From Gammaproteobacteria bacterium (GTDB lineage: Bacteria; Pseudomonadota; Gammaproteobacteria; Cardiobacteriales; Wohlfahrtiimonadaceae): DNA of 11,315 nt. Of this stretch, positions 5,497 to 11,315 are shown piece by piece. The DNA lies in the NCBI GenBank assembly GCA_003864535.1, contig BHEQ01000044.1:1-11315 (forward strand). The letters run 5' to 3'. Within the stretch, counting starts at the first letter, position 1. Every line of letters begins with the position of its first letter. The position numbers and the translations under genes were made by a program. Under the pieces are notes generated by a model, which made no database searches, had not been told where the DNA came from, and saw only the letters and a list, made by a program, of their open reading frames with translations.

Positions 5497-7062
5497 GTGA
5501 CGCGCTTATTGCTAGTTGAAAATCTAACTTTGAAATATCTTGAGCAAACTTTAGTTGATAAGTTAAGTTTTAGTCTCGATCAAGGTAAATCTTTGGGGAT
5601 AGTGGGGGAGAGCGGCTCAGGTAAAACCTTAACCGCCTTAGCTATCTGCCAGCTTTTAGTTCCTGAGATAAAGCGTGACGGCAATATAACTTTATTAGAT
5701 AAAAGGCTTGATCAATTTTCTGCTAAAAAAATGCAACAAGTTTTAGGGCGCGAGATTGGTTTTGTTTTTCAAGAACCTATGTCATCTTTAAACCCATTAC
5801 ATTGTATTGGGAAGCAGATTGAAGAGACGCTAAAGCTACATACTTTATTAGATAAACGCGCAAGATATAAGGAAGTTCTCGCCCTTTTAGAGCAAGTAGG
5901 ACTGAGCAATATTGAATATACACGTTTACCGCATACCTTATCAGGCGGGCAACGCCAGCGGGTTATGATTGCGATTGCGATTGCGTGTAAACCTAAATTA
6001 TTAATTTTAGATGAGCCAACAACTGCTTTAGATGTGACTGTAGCCCAGCAAATTTTGATTTTATTAAAATCATTACAATCACAATTAGGTTTAGCGATGA
6101 TTTTTATCAGCCATGATTTAAATGTGATTAAATTTATCGCTGATGATTTACTGGTAATGCGTGCAGGTGTAATTTGTGAACGCGGCAAAACTAGTGCTAT
6201 TTTAGCCGCTCCCAAGCATGAATATACTCAGGAATTAATTAATTCAGCACCTGATGGTTGTGCTCATAGTTTGATAGTTCGTGAGAATTTATTAGATGTG
6301 CATAATCTAAGTGTTGATATTGAGCGTAAAAATTGGTTGGGGAGATCAAAAATAAGCAAAAATATTCTTCAAGCACTTTCATTTTCTATCGCAAAAGGTG
6401 AGGTTTTAGGCATAGTTGGCGAAAGTGGTTCTGGTAAAACAACTTTGGGATTAGCTATTTTAAAATTGATAAAAGCCCAAGGAAGTATCGTTTATTTAGG
6501 CAAAGAGACAACTAACTTTTCTAAAATAGAAAATAAAGCAATGCGCAAAGAGATGCAGGTAGTTTTTCAAGATCCATTAGCCGCGCTTAACCCACGTTTA
6601 AAAGTTAAAGATATTATCGAAGAAGGCTTATTGGTTCATTTTAAACACTTGTCTAAATCAGAACGTTATCAAAAAATTCTTGATATTATCGCGGAAGTAG
6701 GCTTGAGTGAAGAGAGTTTAAGCCGTTATCCACACGCATTTTCAGGCGGGCAACGCCAAAGGATTAATCTAGCGCGCGCTTTAATTTTAAATCCTAAATT
6801 CATCGTGTTAGATGAGCCAACGAGTGCGCTTGATCTAACCTTACAAAAGCGCATGATCGCTCTTTTAAAAGACTTACAAGCTAAACATGGTTTGAGCTAT
6901 TTATTTATCAGCCATGATTTGCGGGTCATTAAAGCATTATGTCATCGGGTTATAGTGTTAAAAGAAGGTGCGGTAATCGAGACGAATGATACTCAAGCAT
7001 TATTTGCTAATCCGCAAAATAGCTATACTAAAGAGCTACTTAATGCGGCATTTATGCTCTGA
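5497..7062 (+). CDS. Peptide-type ABC transporter, duplicated ATPase (YejF-like)
   Basis: Two complete ABC ATPase domains are fused in one 521-residue chain, as in YejF and other peptide, nickel or microcin C importers. Domain 1 has Walker A GESGSGKT at 37-44, signature LSGGQ at 148-152 and Walker B LLILDEP at 168-174. Domain 2 has GESGSGKT at 308-315, SGGQ at 416-419 and DEP at 439-441. Both therefore look able to hydrolyse ATP at the cytoplasmic face of the membrane. The GTG at 5497, 4 bases past the previous stop, is preferred because the protein then begins TRLLLVENLTL as relatives do. An ATG at 5425 is in frame but would overlap the DUF2218 gene by 68 bases with unrelated sequence; TTG at 5509 is another option. 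The permeases and the substrate-binding protein are absent from the window, so the substrate is unknown. Confidence 0.9.
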   Translation: MTRLLLVENLTLKYLEQTLVDKLSFSLDQGKSLGIVGESGSGKTLTALAICQLLVPEIKRDGNITLLDKRLDQFSAKKMQQVLGREIGFVFQEPMSSLNPLHCIGKQIEETLKLHTLLDKRARYKEVLALLEQVGLSNIEYTRLPHTLSGGQRQRVMIAIAIACKPKLLILDEPTTALDVTVAQQILILLKSLQSQLGLAMIFISHDLNVIKFIADDLLVMRAGVICERGKTSAILAAPKHEYTQELINSAPDGCAHSLIVRENLLDVHNLSVDIERKNWLGRSKISKNILQALSFSIAKGEVLGIVGESGSGKTTLGLAILKLIKAQGSIVYLGKETTNFSKIENKAMRKEMQVVFQDPLAALNPRLKVKDIIEEGLLVHFKHLSKSERYQKILDIIAEVGLSEESLSRYPHAFSGGQRQRINLARALILNPKFIVLDEPTSALDLTLQKRMIALLKDLQAKHGLSYLFISHDLRVIKALCHRVIVLKEGAVIETNDTQALFANPQNSYTKELLNAAFML

Positions 7063-7070
7063 TATAGGAT

Positions 7071-7106
7071 TTTCTCAATATTAATAATATCGCAAGCCTT
7101 GAGAAA
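7071..7106. terminator. Weak bidirectional hairpin between convergent genes
   Basis: TTTCTCAA at 7071-7078 is exactly complementary to TTGAGAAA at 7099-7106, with a 20-base loop. Allowing one bulge, the pairing extends outward a little. It sits in the 49-base gap between the ends of the ABC ATPase (+) and the membrane glycosyltransferase (-), where a shared terminator would be expected. The stem is AT-rich and the loop long, so efficiency is doubtful. Confidence 0.35.
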
Positions 7107-7111
7107 TCTAA

Positions 7112-8788
7112 TTAATAGAAGTCCCCATTAGTGTCTATATCATTTATATTATCTAGAACATCTAGATTATCTATATCATCTAGACCATCTTTAGAATCAA
7201 AATCTTTAAGTGGCATAATCACTAAATAAGTTCCCCTAAACACTTGCCAGTAATCAGCTTTATCTTGAATATGTTGCGTTAAAATATTTGGATAAAAAAC
7301 AACTTTAGTTTGTTGATATTTTTTAAAATTATTCATCCTACTTGTCTTTTTAAATTCAGCAAGGATAGATGAGTTTGCGATCACAATTAAGGGTTTAGTT
7401 AATTGTCCTGCAAAATTAAATTGCGATTGATAGCGTCCTAAGTGGATAATTTGTACTTTATCTCTTTCTAAGTAAGAGAGTACTTGCGCTGCAGGGTTTA
7501 AATTATAAAAATTTTCTGATTGGCGCACAATCCCAAAGTTAATTGCAAAAACAAGGGCAATACTAATTAAGGATAATGTATGTAATCTTGTTGATTTTGC
7601 TTGTAGATACAGGCTAATGCTAAATATCATAAGCCCAATTCCCCAAAGAGGTGAGACTGCGTTAATCCATTGTGGCAATTGCTTAAATGCAACTAAAAGA
7701 GGGAGAAATGCTAATAATAATCCTGAAAATAAACAGATCAGCATAACTGGTAGGACGTCTTTTTTTTGTGCAGTTTGATCTTTATGGATTTTGGCGATAA
7801 TAATTGCAAGCACAGGATAAAGTGGCAATAAAGGCGTGCTCGGATTGCCTCCAACAAGTAGTGCCACTAAGAGCATATTTGCCGCCCAATAAAAGCAAAA
7901 GAGGAGGGGATCGTCTATTTTAGCGTGTTTTAAATTATGATAAATAGGCGGCCATAATGCCCAAGGAAAGAGCACAAAAGGGATTGTTATCAAATAAAAT
8001 CCAATTGGTATCGGATCATTAATTTTATAAAAAAGCTGGGCAAAGCCTAATAATCTTGACATATTTACATGTGGATCACTCAAATAAGCAATATATGCCC
8101 ATAATACAAAGATAAATAAAGCGCAACTTGTGCTGATAAATAAATACATTAACCATTTTTTAGTGGATATTCTAGGTTTTAAGTTTTTGTTCCAAAATGG
8201 AAAACTTAATCCAAGTGGCACAATATACAAAATAAAATTAGCTCCCGAGCTAAATAAACCTAATAAAAAAGCACCACCAAAACCAAGCCACCAGATGCAA
8301 TGATAACGCCACGCCCTAATTAAAAAATTAACACATAAAATCTGAAAAAAACTAAGTGCAATTTGATTAATATGGGCAGTTGCAAATAAAATCCAAACAA
8401 AGCTGCCGATAAGGATAAGCGGGGCAAGAGTGCGTATTTTTCGATCATGCGGCCATAATTGGCGTGCAGCAAGTGCGGTTAATAAAAGTGTCCCAAAGCT
8501 TAATAATGTTGTGCTCAAGCGCAATAAAAACTCATGAACACCAAAAATATGCCATAAACCAATAGTCATCCAATTAAGTAAAGGCGGTGCTTGTGGATTA
8601 ATAACGCCATTACTATATGGTATGAGTAAATTTCCAGTTGACCACATCTCCCACGAGATAGCCGCGGTAAGTGTTTCTTGAAAAGGCAATAATGGTCTGC
8701 AATACCAAGATGTTATAATAAGTGCACACCAAATTACAAACCATAAGACCACATGTAAGCGCGTTGATGGTTTTGAAAGAATATTCAT
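7112..8788 (-). CDS. ArnT/PMT-like integral membrane glycosyltransferase with altered active site
   Basis: This 558-residue protein has about ten or more hydrophobic helices and the layout of the GT-C families GT39/GT83 (PMT, ArnT), which move a sugar from a polyprenyl-phosphate carrier to lipid A or protein at the periplasmic face. The conserved first loop is recognisable: PLLPFQET at 32-39, WEMWSTGNLL, then NPQAPPLLNW at 64-73. In ArnT these positions normally read DE and EKPP. Here the catalytic aspartate is Gln37, and the Glu-Lys pair is replaced by Gln66-Ala67. The enzyme may be inactive or use another chemistry. Its last 25 or so residues are an acidic Leu/Asp/Asn repeat. ATG at 8788 is preferred. 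TTG at 8800, with AAAGG 7 bases upstream, would add four residues. It is transcribed alone, toward the ABC ATPase gene. Confidence 0.78.
   Translation of the reverse strand: MNILSKPSTRLHVVLWFVIWCALIITSWYCRPLLPFQETLTAAISWEMWSTGNLLIPYSNGVINPQAPPLLNWMTIGLWHIFGVHEFLLRLSTTLLSFGTLLLTALAARQLWPHDRKIRTLAPLILIGSFVWILFATAHINQIALSFFQILCVNFLIRAWRYHCIWWLGFGGAFLLGLFSSGANFILYIVPLGLSFPFWNKNLKPRISTKKWLMYLFISTSCALFIFVLWAYIAYLSDPHVNMSRLLGFAQLFYKINDPIPIGFYLITIPFVLFPWALWPPIYHNLKHAKIDDPLLFCFYWAANMLLVALLVGGNPSTPLLPLYPVLAIIIAKIHKDQTAQKKDVLPVMLICLFSGLLLAFLPLLVAFKQLPQWINAVSPLWGIGLMIFSISLYLQAKSTRLHTLSLISIALVFAINFGIVRQSENFYNLNPAAQVLSYLERDKVQIIHLGRYQSQFNFAGQLTKPLIVIANSSILAEFKKTSRMNNFKKYQQTKVVFYPNILTQHIQDKADYWQVFRGTYLVIMPLKDFDSKDGLDDIDNLDVLDNINDIDTNGDFY
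7133..7195 (-). repeat. 9-bp in-frame tandem repeat at the 3' end of the GT-C gene
   Basis: Seven adjacent 9-bp units with consensus ATCTAGANN (read on the + strand) run from 7133; the best are 7151-7159, 7160-7168 and 7178-7186. TCTAGA occurs at 7152, 7161 and 7179. On the coding strand they give an acidic tail of the pattern LD-x, ID-x, LD-x beyond the conserved part of the membrane protein. The outer units are diverged. Confidence 0.8.
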
Positions 8789-8817
8789 TTTAGGGATCAA
8801 GGAAGAGCCTTTAGATT

Positions 8818-8847
8818 ATTTTAATGTGCTCTTATCATAGATGTAAA
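8818..8847 (-). promoter_or_regulatory. Candidate sigma-70 promoter for the GT-C gene
   Basis: On the - strand, TTTACA (8847-8842) matches the -35 consensus at five of six bases. After an 18-base spacer, TAAAAT (8823-8818) matches the -10 at five of six. Transcription would start near 8811, leaving a leader of about 23 bases before the ATG at 8788 but almost none before the TTG at 8800. This favours the ATG. Confidence 0.35.
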
Positions 8848-8914
8848 GTTACAAAATATAAAGATCAATTAGCTTGCGATTATATTTATCTACCGATTCA
8901 TATACCCAGAAAGC

Positions 8915-8944
8915 AAAAAATCTCACAGTTATGCGAGATTTTTT
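8915..8944 (-). terminator. Intrinsic terminator of tRNA-Leu
   Basis: Read on the - strand, a stem with core ATCTCGC / GTGAGAT (one G-U pair) and a 6-base loop is preceded by A-rich and followed by T-rich sequence, starting 8 bases after the tRNA 3' end. Because A- and T-runs flank both sides, it could also act in the + direction, although no + strand gene ends here. Confidence 0.75.
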
Positions 8945-8952
8945 ATTTAAGA

Positions 8953-9039
8953 TGGTGCCCAGAGCCGGAATCGAACCGGCATGACCTAAAGGTCGGCAGA
9001 TTTTAAGTCTGCTGCGTCTACCAATTTCGCCACCCGGGC
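8953..9039 (-). tRNA. tRNA-Leu, anticodon UAA
   Basis: The 87-base cloverleaf has the acceptor stem GCCCGGG pairing with TCTGGGC (two G-U pairs), discriminator A and an encoded CCA (complement of 8953-8955). It has the D-loop AATTGGTAGAC, anticodon stem GCAGA/TCTGC with loop CTTAAAA, a variable arm typical of a class II tRNA, and the T-arm GCCGGTTCGATTCCGGC. The anticodon TAA is at 9005-9003. It reads the leucine codons UUA (and UUG by wobble), the dominant leucine codons in these AT-rich genes. It is a single tRNA gene with its own promoter and terminator. Confidence 0.97.
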
Positions 9040-9087
9040 AGGTGTTTTTGATGTACTTTATTACTTGAGCACTTCAGGAAGGTGCAT

Positions 9088-9115
9088 ATAATAACAGGTA
9101 GATTCTTTTTTGCAA
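9088..9115 (-). promoter_or_regulatory. Sigma-70 promoter of tRNA-Leu
   Basis: On the - strand, TTGCAA (9115-9110) and TATTAT (9093-9088) are separated by 16 bases and match the -35 and -10 consensus well. The start would lie near 9080, about 40 bases before the tRNA. No GC-rich discriminator of the stringent type is evident. Confidence 0.6.
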
Positions 9116-9148
9116 GCGCGTGTTTAATAATTGCGCATTTCTTACAAG

Positions 9149-9177
9149 TTCATATGTGTGCTATTTCTTGCTACAAT
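9149..9177 (+). promoter_or_regulatory. Candidate promoter of the mltD-like gene
   Basis: TACAAT at 9172-9177, preceded by TGC at 9169-9171, forms an extended -10. TTCATA at 9149-9154 is a weak -35 at 17 bases. The start would be near 9184, giving a leader of about 90 bases. It is divergent from, and about 35 bp away from, the tRNA-Leu promoter. I see no riboswitch-like structure in the leader. Confidence 0.5.
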
Positions 9178-9275
9178 GCACGTCCTTTATTCCGCAACTT
9201 TTATTACACAAAATTTAACATAATCCAACAAGCAAATAACCACACGACCACACAACCCTATAAGGCTATATAAGT

Positions 9276-10484
9276 ATGTTTTTTATTCATAATATTGTTT
9301 GTTTTAAACGCATTTTTAGAAGCGGCATATGCTGTATAATTATTGTTTTATTATCAGCTTGTGTAAATAAACAAAAGGATAATAGTGCTGATATATTTAA
9401 TAGACCAGCTTCTATTGAGCCCATGGTTGATTTTTGGAAGGATATTTATTCAAAGTGGGACTTAGATACTGTGCTTATTCATGATAATCGTTATTTATCT
9501 GTAGTGTATGAAGTAGTTAAGCTGCCCCAAGGCGCAACTGAGGGTTATACTAAAGAAAGTCGTGAGTTTGCAAAACAGCAGCTTGAAGCTGTCCAATTAA
9601 AATTAATTCGTTTAGAACAAAAATTAGCTGATAATGAAAGATTAAATGATGCAGATAAAAGCATTATTTTGCGCCTCAAAAATGCTGGTGGCGCACAAGC
9701 TTTAATTGATATGAGCTCAAGAGTGCGCTCTCAACGCGGAATGTCATCACGCTATAAAGCTGGGCTTGAAAGAAGTTATACTTATCTTCCAAGCTTTAAA
9801 GCAGCTTTTAAAGATGCAGGATTACCTGAAGATCTAGCTTATTTGCCTCATGTTGAATCATCTTTTGTTAATCATGCCTATTCAAGTGTTGGTGCTTCTG
9901 GAATGTGGCAGTTTATGCCAAAAACAGCACGTGCTTATTTACCAATGAGCAAAAGTGTTGATGGGCGTTTAGATCCAGTTTTTGCGGCAAAAGGTGCAGC
10001 TAGATATTTAGGTGAGGCACAAGCACGTCTTGGGTCTTGGCCTTTGGCAATAACATCATACAACCATGGTGTTGGTGGAATGGCAAGAGCAAAAAAAGAA
10101 TATGGCGCTAATATTGATACTATTATCAAAAATTATGATGGCGCGCGTTTTGGTTTTGCCTCACGTAATTTTTATACAGAGTTTTTAGCTGCGCGTGATA
10201 TTGCGAAAAACCCTGAGCAATATTTCTCAAAATATAAGCAAGAGCCAGTTTTAAATCTCGATTTAATTTATCTTGAAAGTGCGGTTAAAGCTCACGATAT
10301 AGCTGCGTATTTTAATATTGATATATCACTTTTAATGCAGATAAATCGTTCATGGCTCCCTGCTGCCTTAACAGGAAAAACACTCTTACCTGAGGGGCTA
10401 AATGTCTGGTTACCTAAAGGAACTTTAAATAAAAATATATCTAAAACAAGGACATTTCCTTTTTCTATACATAAAGCCCAATAA
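9276..10484 (+). CDS. Membrane-bound lytic murein transglycosylase, MltD-like lipoprotein
   Basis: This enzyme (402 residues) cleaves the glycan strands of peptidoglycan to form 1,6-anhydro-muramic ends, for cell-wall remodelling and turnover. A lipoprotein signal is clear: basic residues at 11-15, a hydrophobic stretch, then LLSAC at 25-29 with Cys29 as the lipidated residue, so it should be periplasmic and membrane-anchored. The transglycosylase domain covers about 165-310: LPHVESSF with the catalytic Glu194, ASGMWQFMP and ITSYNHG. After it, residues 325-385 resemble the small domain that follows the catalytic part in MltD, but the C-terminal LysM peptidoglycan-binding repeats of E. coli MltD (452 residues) are missing. 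The start is supported by the signal peptide and by AAGG at 9262-9265. coaE follows after 14 bases. Confidence is high for family and moderate for MltD orthology. Confidence 0.88.
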   Translation: MFFIHNIVCFKRIFRSGICCIIIVLLSACVNKQKDNSADIFNRPASIEPMVDFWKDIYSKWDLDTVLIHDNRYLSVVYEVVKLPQGATEGYTKESREFAKQQLEAVQLKLIRLEQKLADNERLNDADKSIILRLKNAGGAQALIDMSSRVRSQRGMSSRYKAGLERSYTYLPSFKAAFKDAGLPEDLAYLPHVESSFVNHAYSSVGASGMWQFMPKTARAYLPMSKSVDGRLDPVFAAKGAARYLGEAQARLGSWPLAITSYNHGVGGMARAKKEYGANIDTIIKNYDGARFGFASRNFYTEFLAARDIAKNPEQYFSKYKQEPVLNLDLIYLESAVKAHDIAAYFNIDISLLMQINRSWLPAALTGKTLLPEGLNVWLPKGTLNKNISKTRTFPFSIHKAQ

Positions 10485-10498
10485 GGAAAGTATCGCTT

Positions 10499-11149
10499 AT
10501 GAGCACTAATTGCGTATTGCTAACAGGAGGCATAGGCTCTGGAAAATCTACACTAAGTGCTTATTTTTTAGATAAATATAATATAGAGACAATTGATACA
10601 GACGCTATCGCAAAAATATTAACAAGACCAGATCAGGCTTTAGGTCTTAATACTTTAAGGATATTAAAAGATTATTTTCCTGATTTAATTGATGATGAGC
10701 TGATTTTAAATAGAGCAGGCTTGCGTCAGCGCATTTTTAGGGATATGGCAGCTAAATCTTATTTAGAATCAGTTTTACATCCTTTAATTTACCAAGAAAG
10801 CCTTAAATTAGTTCACGCAAGCCCAAGTATTTACTGCGTATTAGCAATTCCTTTGTTATATCCTGATTCAAAATATCTAAAGTTTGATTTTATGCAAGCA
10901 TATCCAATAGTTATAAACGTTGAAGCTTTGTATAATGATCAAATTGAGCGTGTTGCGAAGCGTGATAATATCTCTCATGAACTTGCTCAAAAAATTATTG
11001 ATGCACAGCCAACCGCTGAGATTAGATCAAGCATCGCAACATATTCTATTCGTGCTCATGCAGATATAGCATCTTTACATAAACAAGCTGATGAGATACA
11101 TGCTCTGATCTTGGGGAAATTAAAAAATAAGAGCACATCTATAAATTAG
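10499..11149 (+). CDS. coaE: Dephospho-CoA kinase
   Basis: CoaE (216 residues, usual length about 200) phosphorylates the 3'-hydroxyl of dephospho-CoA with ATP, the last step of coenzyme A synthesis in the cytoplasm. Motifs fit: P-loop GGIGSGKS at 10-17, DTD at 33-35 (catalytic aspartate region), HPLI at 94-97, PLL at 118-120 and QIERVAKRD at 148-156 (lid region). AAGGA at 10483-10487 overlaps the stop codon of the preceding gene and lies 11 bases before the ATG, so the two genes are probably translated from one message. The pairing with a peptidoglycan enzyme has no evident functional logic. The gene converges with the YafD-like gene, the two stops being only 14 bases apart. Confidence 0.93.
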   Translation: MSTNCVLLTGGIGSGKSTLSAYFLDKYNIETIDTDAIAKILTRPDQALGLNTLRILKDYFPDLIDDELILNRAGLRQRIFRDMAAKSYLESVLHPLIYQESLKLVHASPSIYCVLAIPLLYPDSKYLKFDFMQAYPIVINVEALYNDQIERVAKRDNISHELAQKIIDAQPTAEIRSSIATYSIRAHADIASLHKQADEIHALILGKLKNKSTSIN

Positions 11150-11166
11150 GGAATATCTATAAATTA
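11137..11166. repeat. 12-bp direct repeat spanning two convergent gene ends
   Basis: ATCTATAAATTA occurs exactly at 11137-11148 and 11155-11166. Copy one overlaps the coaE stop, and copy two contains the stop of the opposite-strand gene. The gap between the copies is 6 bases. It may be a local duplication in the short space between the genes. Confidence 0.6.
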
Positions 11167-11315
11167 CTCAAGAATTCCTTCAAAAAGTAAAGGATTATGA
11201 TCTGAGCTATCTGTTGCAAGCGTACTTGCATTAATTGGTTTAATTCCGCGTACAAATATATGATCTAAAGGATAATTAAGCCATTTTTTACGTAAGTCTT
11301 TTTCAAAAATAACTG
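11164..11315 (-). CDS. C-terminal end of a YafD-like endonuclease/exonuclease/phosphatase protein (partial)
   Basis: Only the last 49 residues lie in the window; the gene continues past the right edge. The segment PLDHIFVRG followed about 20 residues later by SDHNPLLFE is the signature end of the endonuclease/exonuclease/phosphatase superfamily. The SDH histidine is catalytic in DNase I-like enzymes, and LDHIFVRG is typical of the YafD group. The family acts on phosphodiester or phosphomonoester bonds; the substrate of YafD-like proteins is not settled. In E. coli yafD lies close to mltD, so its position here about 700 bp past an MltD-like gene may be a remnant of that neighbourhood. The stop (TAA, complement of 11164-11166) is 14 bases from the coaE stop. 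Confidence 0.8.
   Translation of the reverse strand, partial: VIFEKDLRKKWLNYPLDHIFVRGIKPINASTLATDSSDHNPLLFEGILE

Noticed and set aside
5967..5984. Three tandem copies of GATTGC inside the ABC ATPase.
   Set aside because: They encode IAIAIA in the helix between the signature and Walker B motifs, where relatives have similar alternating residues. This is protein constraint, not a repeat of interest.
8824..9006. Open frame of 60 codons on the + strand.
   Set aside because: It runs through the tRNA-Leu terminator and into the tRNA itself on the opposite strand, so it is a shadow frame.
9082..9273. Open frame of 63 codons on the + strand before the mltD-like gene.
   Set aside because: It covers the tRNA promoter and the mltD promoter, has no ribosome binding site and no recognisable features.

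Overview
The window is AT-rich chromosomal DNA with ordinary bacterial gene density. The chorismate synthase, dephospho-CoA kinase and lytic transglycosylase all read as gammaproteobacterial, and a YafD-like gene lies close to an MltD-like gene, as in Escherichia coli. I therefore infer an AT-rich gammaproteobacterium, but cannot name the genus. No phage, plasmid, CRISPR or transposase gene is visible, and I see no clear new multi-gene system.

Left part (1-1800, + strand): the tail of an unidentified gene, then a membrane-anchored polysaccharide deacetylase and a WaaE/KdtX-like family 2 glycosyltransferase only 3 bp apart, probably the end of a cell-surface glycan (LPS core type) operon. The glycosyltransferase runs into a GC-rich, REP/BIME-like palindromic element that supplies its last codons and ends in a T-run, so it may also terminate the operon.

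Centre (1800-7062, + strand): a probable operon trpE-trpG-aroC-DUF2218-ABC ATPase with gaps of 24, 30, 3 and 4 bp. AroC makes chorismate, and TrpE with TrpG turns it into anthranilate, the first committed step to tryptophan. The last two genes, a small DUF2218 protein and a YejF-like double ATPase without its permeases, have no obvious link to that pathway. An AT-rich palindrome next to an extended -10 box, and a second inverted repeat in the leader, lie upstream of trpE. No trp leader peptide is visible.

Right part (7063-9040, - strand): an ArnT/PMT-like membrane glycosyltransferase that has lost the usual catalytic residues and carries an acidic repeat tail, then tRNA-Leu(UAA) with a recognisable promoter and terminator. 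From 9149 the + strand resumes with an MltD-like lipoprotein transglycosylase and coaE. The - strand 3' end of a YafD-like endonuclease/exonuclease/phosphatase protein closes the window.

A recurring theme is short in-frame tandem repeats (9, 9 and 15 bp) inside three otherwise conserved genes. These add low-complexity peptide to a linker, a C-terminus and an N-terminus.
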